DNA of 64,000 nucleotides from Candidatus Baldrarchaeum yapensis (GTDB lineage: Archaea > Asgardarchaeota > Baldrarchaeia > Baldrarchaeales > Baldrarchaeaceae). How positions within the stretch are numbered: position 1 is the stretch's first letter; every line of letters begins with the position of its first letter. Of the stretch, positions 25,525 through 33,978 are shown piece by piece. The notes below the pieces were generated by a model that worked only from the letters and a program-made list of their open reading frames with translations, searched no databases and was not told where the DNA came from. The position numbers and the translations under genes are program-made. The stretch is from the NCBI GenBank assembly GCA_016840465.1, contig JAEOSH010000004.1, positions 24,924 to 88,923 on the forward strand. Reading direction: 5' to 3'.

Positions 25525-26934
25525 TTAATACTTGCGTACTTCGATACCCGCCTTTCTGCATACTCTTACTACGTCTTCGGCATCGACCGGTTGCGTGAGA
25601 GATCGTTTGAACCGCTTTAATAGTTTTCTCAACTCGCTCGGGTACCTTATGAAAAAGCCGGGATCGAGGGGATAAAATTTTCTGTTATTGCCCACTAGGT
25701 GCACGTCGCTGACGTCTGAGAGGAGCGATAACCACATATCGAGAGGGACAAGATCGGGAGTTGTATCCATCGTGGGAAACAGTGTCAAGAATATTTTAGA
25801 GACTAAATTTTTGATTCCCGGGTCAAGTCTTCTCAGGAACTCCTTAAGAAACGAAAAACAATTGTCAGAAACGTATGGAATCCACAGTGGAGCGGTACAC
25901 GTCTTCAAATTAAAAGTTGGATTCGTGGCTGTAAAGCTATCAATGTATATCGTGATTGGATTGCTATTTGTGCAGTAACTGCTCAGAAACGTATAGAAAA
26001 CAAGGGAAGATAGATCAAAAGGATTCTTTGACCTCAGCACCAGCAAGTCGATTCCCTCCTCTATACAAAAATTCCTCGCTGATTCTATGAACTGCGGTGG
26101 TGACCCCCATTCGCTCTCTCTTCCGACTTCCTGTTGCATATCGGTGATGGACCAGCCGCTTTTATGCCTAGATTTTAATCCTTCAAGCCAGCGATCCAGT
26201 CTATCCGACCCGTATATGTATTCGTCCGGGCCTATTCCGCCAAATCCTCCGATCTGCACAAATATGCGGTCATCAGTTTGATATCTGTACCACTGGAAAG
26301 TGCACTCCACAAGTATCACGGTTCCCTCCCGGTGAAGATGCCGCTTGATGAAATCTATGTATTGAATCGGTAATTGAAGTAGCTTCACGCGCACGGTATC
26401 GAGAAATCTCAGCATTGATCTGTCATGCACCGGGTCGTAGTGAATGACAACTTCCGCATTCGTTAACGTCCTACAAAGGTTAAGAGCCACCGAGGACGCG
26501 CTTTTTAGTACAGAGGGGAAATCTTCGGGCTTCCTTTTCTTGGCCTTCACCCTGAGAAGAAAACTGTGAGATAAAAAGGGAGCATGCAGCATTGCCGCGA
26601 GATGGGAGACAGCACCGGAGGGGGCTCCCATTACCACGTATTTAAATTTCTTTTCACGGGGAATGTTGTAAATCGAAGTTGCAAAAAGCGCGAAATCCTC
26701 CTCCGTCAGGAATCTAAGTGCGCTTCTGGGAACACTCATACGTTTAAGGTAATGGTCTACTGCTACACGTAGCAGTTTTCTGCTACGTGAAACTAATGGC
26801 AATAATAAGCGTTCCGGCAATGATACCTCTATGGGGTTTAAAATTTCCCCGCGTAGCGCTGCAGCACAGGCTCTCATTGCCATTGACGAAGAATCTGTTA
26901 TTGAAATCTTCATGATCTCCGCCCGGTCTTTCAT
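25525..26934 (-). CDS. Protein of unknown function coupled to nucleoside phosphorylase
   Basis: The 469-residue protein is not recognised. It appears to have an alpha/beta fold with KYVVMGAPSGAVSHLAAML near residue 100, TVILVECTFQWYRYQ near 215 and a GGFGGIGPDEYIYGSDRLDRW stretch near 235. It has no signal peptide and no clear transmembrane helix. The ATG overlaps the phosphorylase stop (ATGA), which fixes the start and indicates coupling. A role in nucleoside or sugar-phosphate metabolism is only suggested by that coupling. Confidence 0.6.
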   Translation of the reverse strand: MKDRAEIMKISITDSSSMAMRACAAALRGEILNPIEVSLPERLLLPLVSRSRKLLRVAVDHYLKRMSVPRSALRFLTEEDFALFATSIYNIPREKKFKYVVMGAPSGAVSHLAAMLHAPFLSHSFLLRVKAKKRKPEDFPSVLKSASSVALNLCRTLTNAEVVIHYDPVHDRSMLRFLDTVRVKLLQLPIQYIDFIKRHLHREGTVILVECTFQWYRYQTDDRIFVQIGGFGGIGPDEYIYGSDRLDRWLEGLKSRHKSGWSITDMQQEVGRESEWGSPPQFIESARNFCIEEGIDLLVLRSKNPFDLSSLVFYTFLSSYCTNSNPITIYIDSFTATNPTFNLKTCTAPLWIPYVSDNCFSFLKEFLRRLDPGIKNLVSKIFLTLFPTMDTTPDLVPLDMWLSLLSDVSDVHLVGNNRKFYPLDPGFFIRYPSELRKLLKRFKRSLTQPVDAEDVVRVCRKAGIEVRKY

Positions 26935-27704
26935 CTCGTTATTTTATCCAGCAATATCCCTGCGGTTCTTATGGTGATGTCGACTCCGACGTCTATCGAT
27001 CGCAGGACAGTTTCATCCACGAAGAAGGGGGTCCATTTGTCTCCTGCAATGGAATCGCTTATATAGAGCAGGACTCCCGCCTCGACGCCTCTGAACTTTG
27101 AGACCGCGTATAAGGCCGCCGCCTCCATTTCACATGCGAGGACGCCCCACGATTTATACCTCTCAAGTACGTCTCTTCTCTCTCTGAATATTGCATCCGT
27201 GGTCCACACGGTTCCTTCCCGATAATCCGCATTGGAAACTCGGCAGGCTTCCTTGAGAGCCTCTATTACCATTGCGCTTGCGTCAACGAATCTAGAGGGA
27301 GGCAGATAGTGATACGAGGTTCCCTCATCTCTTATGGCCCTCGTTGCAATCACGAGGTCTCCGGGCTTCAGATCTTCTTGTATTGCGCCCGCACCTCCGA
27401 ACACTATAAAATACCTTGCCCCCGCGGCTATTAGTAGCTCTAGGTTGTGAACTGCGGCAGGTGCGCCCCAATCGAATTTCCTTATACTGATGATTTCCCC
27501 CTTCATGCTGAAGGTATAGAGCCTGTTGTCTATCCAGTTTTCCTCCCTGACGGCCCCGGTCTTCTCCACAAGTTTTTTAAGGATTCTGCTCTCAAAGCAC
27601 CCTATACATACTCTCCCCACCCTCACTGCCGGCAATTTTCTCAGTTTTTTCCCATACTCGAGCATATCACTCGGCTCGATAGCGACCTCCTTTTTCCCCT
27701 CCAT
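26931..27704 (-). CDS. Purine/uridine nucleoside phosphorylase family protein
   Basis: The 257-residue PNP_UDP_1 member has FGGAGAIQEDLKPGDLVIAT, the family phosphate/ribose-site region. VLACEMEAAALYAVSKFRGVEAGVLLYISD carries the ribose-contacting ME pair and the base-site Asp. It cleaves a nucleoside with phosphate; the base specificity is not evident. It heads a two-gene unit with the 469-residue unknown protein. Confidence 0.82.
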   Translation of the reverse strand: MEGKKEVAIEPSDMLEYGKKLRKLPAVRVGRVCIGCFESRILKKLVEKTGAVREENWIDNRLYTFSMKGEIISIRKFDWGAPAAVHNLELLIAAGARYFIVFGGAGAIQEDLKPGDLVIATRAIRDEGTSYHYLPPSRFVDASAMVIEALKEACRVSNADYREGTVWTTDAIFRERRDVLERYKSWGVLACEMEAAALYAVSKFRGVEAGVLLYISDSIAGDKWTPFFVDETVLRSIDVGVDITIRTAGILLDKITR

Positions 27705-27731
27705 GAATTCAACCTCGGCGGGTGCGCACTA

Positions 27732-28232
27732 TCACTTCAGCCTCATAGATGCTATTGCGACAAGTTCGGAAAGCAGCAACCAGATAATCATTACTAATGT
27801 CACAAACTTCCATAGGCTGATTCCAGTATACGGTATCTCTGTTACATTAAAGTACTCAAGCATGATCGGAACGACAAGTAGAATTGAAACCGGAGATAGG
27901 GCGTATGCCGCCGCAACAAACCCCTTACCTGCAGGTTTGCCAGAACTTCTCGCAACAGCCGAGCATATGATTCCGAAGACCAGCCACACCACCGAACAGA
28001 CGGTAAATCCCCCTAAAAACGGTATTAGTACGTTTTTTGAGACAATTTCCCAGATTTTATACCGAATATAAGGACGCCAATACCCCATCGTGCACATGTA
28101 GTAGAAGTGATATCCCATAATGGTGCACATTGCAAAATACACCAGAACCCCGCGTCCATTCGCGCGTTCGTCTCTTAGAATGTCCCTATAGGCGCTAGGT
28201 CTAAGGACAAGTGACCTTAAGAAGGTCTTCAC
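27732..28232 (-). CDS. Yip1-like multi-pass membrane protein
   Basis: The 166-residue protein begins VKTFLRSLVLRPSAYRDIL and has four to five hydrophobic helices, a layout like the archaeal/bacterial YIP1 domain. The GTG at 28232 is supported by GGGGGTG 5 bases upstream; the longer open frame to 28379 reads low-complexity and is not credible. Function unknown; it may share a transcript with the phosphorylase unit downstream. Confidence 0.6.
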   Translation of the reverse strand: MKTFLRSLVLRPSAYRDILRDERANGRGVLVYFAMCTIMGYHFYYMCTMGYWRPYIRYKIWEIVSKNVLIPFLGGFTVCSVVWLVFGIICSAVARSSGKPAGKGFVAAAYALSPVSILLVVPIMLEYFNVTEIPYTGISLWKFVTLVMIIWLLLSELVAIASMRLK

Positions 28233-28489
28233 ACAAGCACCCCCTTGATTAGTACACCAGCATCGAACTATAAAAACATCATGCAAGGCGCCCTCTCCAC
28301 GACCAGAATTTGCATACACTTTTGGGACCCGTGTTGGCTTTTGATGCACCAATTCTGGAGAAAGGGGTGATGCTAGCATTTCTTTCAGTTTGCTGGTAGA
28401 AAGTGAGCCGCGTGACCTCTTGAGGAAAAGTATTTAAAAGCGGACGGAATTTAAAAGTGTAAACCGAATTTTACAATTATGCAAGGATA

Positions 28490-29359
28490 GTGCTGGGTTT
28501 GTGCTCACGAGTGATTGCTTGCATTCCGGCATATAATGAGGAAGAAAGAATAGGAAAGATTGTAAATGAGGTACTGAAACATGTCAACGAGGTTCTGGTG
28601 ATAGACTGTGGTAGTCTCGATAACACAAGAGGCGAGGCAGAAGCGGCTGGTGCAACTGTAATAGAAGCAGTTGGTGATGGAACTTACGGTAACGCATTGA
28701 TCGTCGGGTTCAAAGAAGCCCTGAGGAGGGGTGCAGACATTGTTGTGAGCATAGACACCGATGTCAGGTACAACCTGGAGGCGCTTCCCGCACTCCTGAA
28801 ACCGATAGTTGAGAACAAAGCCGACGTGGTAATAGGATCACGATATCTCCCGGAAGGGCGAATCAGAGGACTTAGCAGAAAGTTTCTGACGTGGCTACTA
28901 CGGAGGCATCGAAACCTGAAAAATGTGACAGACGGGCAGTCAGGATTCAGAGCATACCGCAGGGAGGTTCTCGAAAAGGTGAAACCGAAGGGGGATGATC
29001 CTAGTCTTGCAATCGAGATTCTCGTAAGGGCGGCATCCCACGGATTTAGAATAATGGAGGTTCCGGCAGGTAGCATGGAAAGGAGGCATGGGGTTGAGAG
29101 GTTAAGGTTTCTACACCTGTTAGCATTACTGATCTCCGTTTTTGCAATACTCGCGCATGAGGACCCCGTGAGGTTTTTAACGTTCCCCGGAATCATTTCT
29201 ATTATAAGTGGACTTTTTCTTTTAATGTTCACGGTTTATGTCTCCGTTCTTCCATGGATTGCGCTTCTGGCATCGTTCTTTTCTCTCTTCCTCGTAATAT
29301 TTGGAGTGGCGGCGAGCGTTATTAGCCTATCCATTTATCTGTTCAGGAGGGAAGGCTAA
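28490..29359 (+). CDS. Membrane-anchored family 2 glycosyltransferase (DPM-like)
   Basis: The GT-A domain starts IACIPAYNEEERIGKIV, with VIDCGSLDNT (normally DDGS) and the metal-binding VSIDTDVRYN. GQSGFRAYRREVLEKV is typical of polyprenyl-phosphate sugar synthases. Two C-terminal hydrophobic helices (about 215-275) anchor it. It likely transfers a sugar to a lipid carrier for glycosylation. The GTG 28490 start is tentative. The stop overlaps the ATG of the DUF2116-type gene (TAATG). Confidence 0.85.
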   Translation: MLGLCSRVIACIPAYNEEERIGKIVNEVLKHVNEVLVIDCGSLDNTRGEAEAAGATVIEAVGDGTYGNALIVGFKEALRRGADIVVSIDTDVRYNLEALPALLKPIVENKADVVIGSRYLPEGRIRGLSRKFLTWLLRRHRNLKNVTDGQSGFRAYRREVLEKVKPKGDDPSLAIEILVRAASHGFRIMEVPAGSMERRHGVERLRFLHLLALLISVFAILAHEDPVRFLTFPGIISIISGLFLLMFTVYVSVLPWIALLASFFSLFLVIFGVAASVISLSIYLFRREG

Positions 29360-29571
29360 TGTCACGGCGAGAGAAAGAAAAAATAGTCCAGCACCGACAT
29401 TGTAAGGTATGTGGTAAGGCAATTCCACTTGATAGGGAGTTCTGCTCAAGGCAGTGCGAAATTAGCTACCGGGAGTGGGAGCGGAGGAACCGCCGCCTTA
29501 CAACGATTATGTATCTAGTGCTGTTGATAATATTCATAGTTCTCATGATGTTCATGGCTGTGGGCATATAA
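29359..29571 (+). CDS. DUF2116-type zinc-ribbon membrane protein
   Basis: The 70-residue protein carries HRHCKVCGKAIPLDREFCSRQCE, a four-cysteine zinc ribbon, followed by a single transmembrane helix at the C-terminus. This is the archaeal DUF2116 pattern. It is translationally coupled to the glycosyltransferase by a one-base overlap. Function unknown; it may help membrane insertion or regulation. Confidence 0.75.
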   Translation: MSRREKEKIVQHRHCKVCGKAIPLDREFCSRQCEISYREWERRNRRLTTIMYLVLLIIFIVLMMFMAVGI

Positions 29572-29589
29572 TCTCCAGAAATCAAGAAA

Positions 29590-30540
29590 TCATATCGAAC
29601 GGTACTCTTGGAGGAATATGTACCCGTCCGGGGAGTTCAGAATGAAGTCTAGGGTTTCCAGCATGTATCCCTTGTCTTCCGGAAGATACCCATCTATTGC
29701 TCCAGGCTTTATGTAATGGGTTCCGTGCACGTACAGCCGCGCCCTGATGTTCAGGTTCTTTATCAGCTCCCTTACCTCCATGACTATTTCTCTCCATGAC
29801 GCCATTTTGAACTCTCCGCTTATAATATCCTGATAGAGAGGGGCATCCGGATGCGGAAAGAGGGCGTGGAGACGCACCTCGTCCGGTTTCATCTCGTTCA
29901 GCGCCTTTGCGGTCAGTTCGGCGTTTCTCTTCCAAGAACCCGCTCCGCCGAGGCCTTGGATTATCGTTACCGATAGTTCCATTCCCGCATCCTTCACCAT
30001 CTTCGCGGCCTTTATCATGTCGGCGACGGTTGCGCCTTTGTGCATTTTCTTGAGCAGTTCGTCATCGCCGGTTTCTAGTCCCATGTAGATTTTCTTAAGC
30101 CCCGCATCGCATAATGCCTTGAGTTCGTCCTCCCCCTTCTTTATTATATACTTTGCCGCGCCATAGCAACTGACCCTAGTAAGATGGGGGAATGTCTTGA
30201 AGCACTCCTCCACAATTCTCAGCAGATCCTCGGTTTTCAGAATTATGGGGTTTCCATCCGCGAGGAACACCCTAGTCGGCCGGTCGCCGTAGTACCTCTT
30301 AGCGATCTTAATGTCTTCCAGCACTTCCTTCACTCTTATTCGAAACTTCTGTCTCTTATAAGTTCCACAAAACCTGCACCTGTTCCATGGGCACCCAACG
30401 GTCGGTTGCAAAATGAGGCTGGTTGCCTCAACCGGGGGTCTGAATATTATCGGTTGAGTTGCCACAACCATTCCAATCCGTGGATCATAAATGTAGCGCC
30501 CCGCTTCCACCGCGTAGCCGTCCCGGAACACCGGGACCAC
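29590..30540 (-). CDS. Radical SAM protein
   Basis: The 316-residue protein carries the cluster cysteines in LQPTVGCPWNRCRFCGTYK (C-x4-C-x2-C), VFLADGNPIIL, KKIYMGLETGDDELLKKM and TIIQGLGGAGSW. This is the Elp3/HemN-like class seen in many anaerobes with no assigned substrate. GTG 30540 or 30531 is the start; a TATA-like TTTAAAAAAAT lies about 15 bp upstream, so the transcript may be leaderless. It converges on the DUF2116 gene. Confidence 0.82.
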   Translation of the reverse strand: MVPVFRDGYAVEAGRYIYDPRIGMVVATQPIIFRPPVEATSLILQPTVGCPWNRCRFCGTYKRQKFRIRVKEVLEDIKIAKRYYGDRPTRVFLADGNPIILKTEDLLRIVEECFKTFPHLTRVSCYGAAKYIIKKGEDELKALCDAGLKKIYMGLETGDDELLKKMHKGATVADMIKAAKMVKDAGMELSVTIIQGLGGAGSWKRNAELTAKALNEMKPDEVRLHALFPHPDAPLYQDIISGEFKMASWREIVMEVRELIKNLNIRARLYVHGTHYIKPGAIDGYLPEDKGYMLETLDFILNSPDGYIFLQEYRSI

Positions 30541-30685
30541 CGGCTTTTGATTTTTTTAAAGGCGCTATGGTGCTCGGCCGGTTGATCCTCGATCATCGGC
30601 CGACATTGGCCTCAGAGGGTGGCTTGTCCTCATCGCAAGGTTTTATATGTCCGTAAGCATTTTTAAAAACATCATTTGTTGGCAT

Positions 30686-30702
30686 GCCCCCGTGGCGGGG
30701 GC
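30686..30702 (+). promoter_or_regulatory. Hairpin covering the ribosome-binding site of the MBL gene
   Basis: GCCCCC (30686-30691) and GGGGGC (30697-30702) form a perfect 6-bp stem with a 5-base loop. The 3' arm ends 7 bases before the proposed GTG start, at the ribosome-binding position. TATA-like sequences lie upstream (about 30640-30670). It could hide the site in RNA; regulation is inference. Confidence 0.4.
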
Positions 30703-30709
30703 GTTGAGA

Positions 30710-31615
30710 GTGAAAGTACATAGAGTCCTATTGAGGGCGGACTTGCCCTTCCTTGTAGATGTGAATGTGTACCTGGTGGGGGCGGGACGTGAGTGGGTAC
30801 TTGTAGATAGCGGTTACGGCAGGGAGGGGATGGTCGACATAGTCGAGAAAGAAGTGCAGAGAATTGCCGGTTCTGTTGCCAATTTGAAGGGGATTCTGGT
30901 CACACATGCTCACATCGATCACTTTGGTGGCGCAACGGTACTTAAGAGAAAGGGATGCGTGAGGGTGATGATGCACAAAGTGGGAGCTCCGATGCTCGAG
31001 GACTTCAGGAGACTTGCGGAGAAGTACTTTGGAATGCGCGAAGAGGAAGAACGGAAATATGTGAACGTTTTTCTTAAGGAAATATGTGGAGCCTCCGAAA
31101 CACGAGTCGATGAAACATTGGAGGATGGAAGCGAGGTCGAAGTTGCGGGAAGCGTGCTCAGGGCGGTGCACACACCCGGACATTCTCCATGTCACGTTTG
31201 CTTCTACGACCCGGACAATAGAGTTCTGTTCTCAGGCGACCTGATAATAAGCGAGAGGAGCACGTGGATAGGGTACCCCTCCGGGGACGTGGGGCTCTAT
31301 CTGGACAGCGTCAGAAGGTTGTCAAAATTGAAGATCGACGTAATATACCCAGCACATGGGGGAGTCATCGACAACCCTGCGGAGAAAATAAAGGAGGTGA
31401 TAAGGCATAAGGAGGAAAGACTTTCGGAGGTCTACTCGCTACTTAAAGAAAAGCCTCGAACGATTGCTGAAATCGCAAAGATAATTTATGCAAATGTTCC
31501 TTGGCCCCGAGGAAGGTGGCTCGAAAGGGCCATTAAGGCGTACATTGTCGAGTTAGAGAAGCGGAGAAGGGTAAGAAGGGTAAAAGAGCAACCCGAAGTT
31601 TATGAAGCAATTTAA
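30710..31615 (+). CDS. Metallo-beta-lactamase-fold hydrolase (LACTB2-like)
   Basis: The zinc motifs THAHIDHFGG, HTPGHSP, LFSGD and PAHGG are all present in order, and a C-terminal winged-helix-like region (about 235-290) matches LACTB2-type proteins, which cleave RNA or thioesters. The start is placed at GTG 30710, since TATA-like sequences and a GC hairpin occupy the space up to an earlier ATG at 30647. Substrate unknown. It is the last intact gene before tRNA-Thr. Confidence 0.85.
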   Translation: MKVHRVLLRADLPFLVDVNVYLVGAGREWVLVDSGYGREGMVDIVEKEVQRIAGSVANLKGILVTHAHIDHFGGATVLKRKGCVRVMMHKVGAPMLEDFRRLAEKYFGMREEEERKYVNVFLKEICGASETRVDETLEDGSEVEVAGSVLRAVHTPGHSPCHVCFYDPDNRVLFSGDLIISERSTWIGYPSGDVGLYLDSVRRLSKLKIDVIYPAHGGVIDNPAEKIKEVIRHKEERLSEVYSLLKEKPRTIAEIAKIIYANVPWPRGRWLERAIKAYIVELEKRRRVRRVKEQPEVYEAI

Positions 31616-31784
31616 AAATCTTGATTTGAAAAATCCTGCCAACACCTTCGTAATTCACTTAAAATCTAAAGATGGATCCAATTTTACGCATCGAGATAGG
31701 GTCTGCATACTTCTTGAGTAATAAGTCCGCCCGAAGAGAGGAAACTATCGTGAGAAAGGATTAATTGGAGGTTCGCATAATAGT

Positions 31785-32033
31785 TTATGTGTGCCCCGGT
31801 GGCTTAGTGGCTAGAGCGCCCGCTTGGTAAGCGGGAGATCCCGGGTTCAAATCCCGGCCGGGGCTCCAAAATTCGTTCTCGTCCGACAATATTTTCCGCA
31901 GCGTCTCCTCGAGCGTGCGCTCCAGCAGCCGCGAGACGTTAAGCCCGAAGTACCGTGCGCGTTCTACCAAATCCGAGCGGACATAGACTGATACCCACTT
32001 CTTTCTCATATAATTCTGTGCATGCATATGCAT
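31785..32033 (-). CDS. RHH (CcdA/VapB-like) antitoxin ORF running into the tRNA antisense
   Basis: Residues about 9-55 (RKKWVSVYVRSDLVERARYFGLNVSRLLERTLEETLRKIL) form a ribbon-helix-helix DNA-binding domain like CcdA-type antitoxins. After NEF the frame has no own stop and reads the reverse complement of tRNA-Thr (GRDLNPGSPAYQAG..., a well-known false translation), ending 8 bases beyond it. The natural C-terminus is therefore lost, and no toxin gene follows. It may be a broken antitoxin; ATG 32033 or 32009 could start it. Confidence 0.5.
   Translation of the reverse strand: MHMHAQNYMRKKWVSVYVRSDLVERARYFGLNVSRLLERTLEETLRKILSDENEFWSPGRDLNPGSPAYQAGALATKPPGHT
31793..31868 (+). tRNA. tRNA-Thr (anticodon GGT), CCA encoded
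   Basis: A full cloverleaf is present. The acceptor stem is GCCCCGG/CCGGGGC, the anticodon loop TTGGTAA lies in a CCCGC/GCGGG stem, the T-arm is CCGGG TTCAAAT CCCGG, and the discriminator T is followed by an encoded CCA (31866-31868). The anticodon GGT reads ACC/ACT threonine codons. A TATA-like region lies about 20-30 bp upstream. The decay zone begins right at its 3' end. Confidence 0.96.
32022..32033. promoter_or_regulatory. Palindrome at the antitoxin start
   Basis: ATGCATATGCAT is a perfect 12-bp palindrome that includes the first ATG of the RHH ORF. RHH antitoxins commonly autoregulate by binding palindromes at their own promoters, so this is a plausible operator. Confidence 0.35.
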
Positions 32034-32386
32034 ACTTGTGCAGATACCAGTTAAAAATACCGTATGCAGTACGAGACGTGGTCAAAGTTCCAAGTGTTCA
32101 ATCGGTGACGAGATTCTATGCATCTTTTACTAAATCTGAGCAAATTTTTAGCGGAAATCACGTCTTCCGCTTATGCATACACAGAACGACATCAAAATAC
32201 CATTAATTATCATGTATGTGAAGCGGCAACAAGAGTAAATATCGTACGCGGATACTTATATACCGCTCACGTGTCAATCAGGTAAAATTATCGGTGAAGT
32301 TACCAAGAAACTGGCACAGGTTTCGTAACATTTATAACTTACCTTGGTAAGTTACCGAACCGATCAGTAAGCTATAGCTATATTGA
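32034..32386. other. Intergenic region
   Basis: AT-rich spacer between divergent antitoxin and ATPase remnants. It contains TATA-like TTATATACC (about 32258-32266) and TTTATAA (32330-32336), plus repeated GTTACC/GGTAA words around the operator at 32336-32353. No ORF was found. Confidence 0.4.
32336..32353. promoter_or_regulatory. Operator-like inverted repeat before an ATPase remnant
   Basis: AACTTACC and GGTAAGTT form perfect 8-bp arms with a 2-bp spacer, directly after a TTTATAA TATA-like box. Additional GTTACC words lie at 32299-32304 and 32351-32356. The layout parallels the much larger palindrome before the second ATPase at 43.4 kb. Confidence 0.4.
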
Positions 32387-33148
32387 AGTGATACTCATAC
32401 GCTTAGGCTCTTACCATTCTTCGTAGATAGGGAGGAGGAATTAGCTTTTCTCAAGACGATTATCAGAGCGAGTGGAACTCTGCTCATAAAGGGGCGCAGA
32501 GGTTCCGGGAAGACCGCGGTAGTGGTAAAGTTGCTGGAAGAGTTAGAGAAGGAGGGGATGAAGTGCGTGTTTATAGACTGTCAGCGACTGTCGAGGGTGA
32601 TAGACCTGGTAAAAATCGCCATGAAGGAGCTAGAAGAGCGTTTTCTCACTCCCAGAAATGGAGATAGAGAGTCCCTCGAGAAACTTTTTGCAATTTTAGG
32701 GGAGGAAGATGTGCGGGTTGTCGCATTTGACGAATTTGTATTCTTGGTAAAGTGTCTTTCTAGGCGCGAGGACTACGGAAATACTGAGTCCATGGTGGCG
32801 CGTTTGAGAGCACTCGCATCGACTGCTCCGTTCTCAACAGTCTTCACTTCAAGTTCCCTAAGGGAAGTACGTGCAATGATGAGCACGCATAGAAGGGTCA
32901 TAGCAAGAGGATTTGATGCGATCCTTGGTTTAAAGCCGCTATCCTTTAAGCACTCGGTGGAGTTCATCAAAAAGGCTTCAGCACTGTACGGCATCGACAT
33001 ACCGGAGGATGATACGCTGAAGATGGCAATATACGGCGATGAAATACCTTTTTACATGCTATCTCTCGTGAGATCATACGTAATGGCTAAAAGTGCTGAC
33101 AACGCGCTTAAGGAGGAACTCACGAATAGACCAGTTGAGAGATCTTAA
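32387..33148 (+). pseudogene. Archaeal P-loop ATPase, damaged at both ends
   Basis: The open frame begins right after a stop at 32384-32386 and encodes LPFFVDREEELAFLKTII...LIKGRRGSGKTA, with Walker A at about 32492-32515, then VVAFDEFVFL as Walker B. No ATG, GTG or TTG exists in frame before the Walker A; the first is a GTG at 32522. The C-terminal winged-helix and nuclease-like DUF234 part of this family is missing. It is therefore a truncated relative of the ATPase at 43.4-45.4 kb, probably inactive. Confidence 0.65.
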
Positions 33149-33268
33149 AAAAAGATAAAAATGGGGCCGTTTTTCTAAGTCTTCCCGAAGCAATGAGGCT
33201 ATGGTTTTCGGCATCTCTATCGGAACAAATAAGAGGAAACCCGGATACTTAGGTTGAGAGGGATTCCA

Positions 33269-33794
33269 ATGTATCGCATTGAGGTTCAATCTCTTACATT
33301 ATCTGTCCCGAGAGAGATTATCGAAAAGGCCGAGAGAAAGGGTGTAGATTTAGAGTCATTAATACTAGAGGTGTTGATAGAAAAGCTCGATCTTAATCCT
33401 GATGATGCTTCAAAAATCCATATTAGTCGAGCAAAGAAGTTTCTAGACGAGGGAAAGGAATTAATAAGTAAGGATTCCGTGCAGGCCAGTGAAAAGTTGT
33501 ATAAGGCCGCAGAGGAGTGCGTTAAGGGGCTCACTTATTACTTCAATATCGAAGACGTAATAAACGAGGGAAGGAGGAGGGGGAGATGGACAGTTTCATT
33601 GCTCGAAAAAGCGGTGGAGGAAATTTCAGAGAAGCTGGGTACGTGGTTTCGAAGAAGCGTGGGACAGAGCAAATTACCTCCATGCCTGGGGCTTCCACGA
33701 GGCAAAACTCGATGTCATTGCGGTGGAGAGAAGAGCACCTTACGTGGAGAAAATGGTAAATGAAGCCCTAAAGATAATTTTTGGACCCGCATAA
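33269..33794 (+). pseudogene. PaREP1-family gene with a single-base frameshift
   Basis: The first frame (ATG 33269, GAGAGGG upstream) encodes LTLSVPREIIEKAERKG...SVQASEKLYKAAEECVKGLTYYF, the PaREP1 N-terminal part. Near 33650 (TTTCGAAGAAG) one extra base moves the reading to a frame that continues EEAWDRANYLHAWGFHEAKLDVIAVE...VEKMVNEALKI, the expected PaREP1 C-terminus, ending at 33794. Without correction the frame ends in nonsense at 33763. Two intact paralogues lie at 35.4 and 39.1 kb. Confidence 0.8.
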
Positions 33795-33978
33795 GATAGA
33801 GATACCGAATGACATTCGAGAGTAGCGGTATTATTCTCCAAACATTATGTGGCGTTTTTAAGTGCGACATTTAGTCGGATATGAGTACTTCTAATGACTC
33901 CAATCCACACATTGAAAAATGTATGTGCTATTGTAAAACTTGGTTGTAATAACTCATACAACAATCGGGATGATATTT

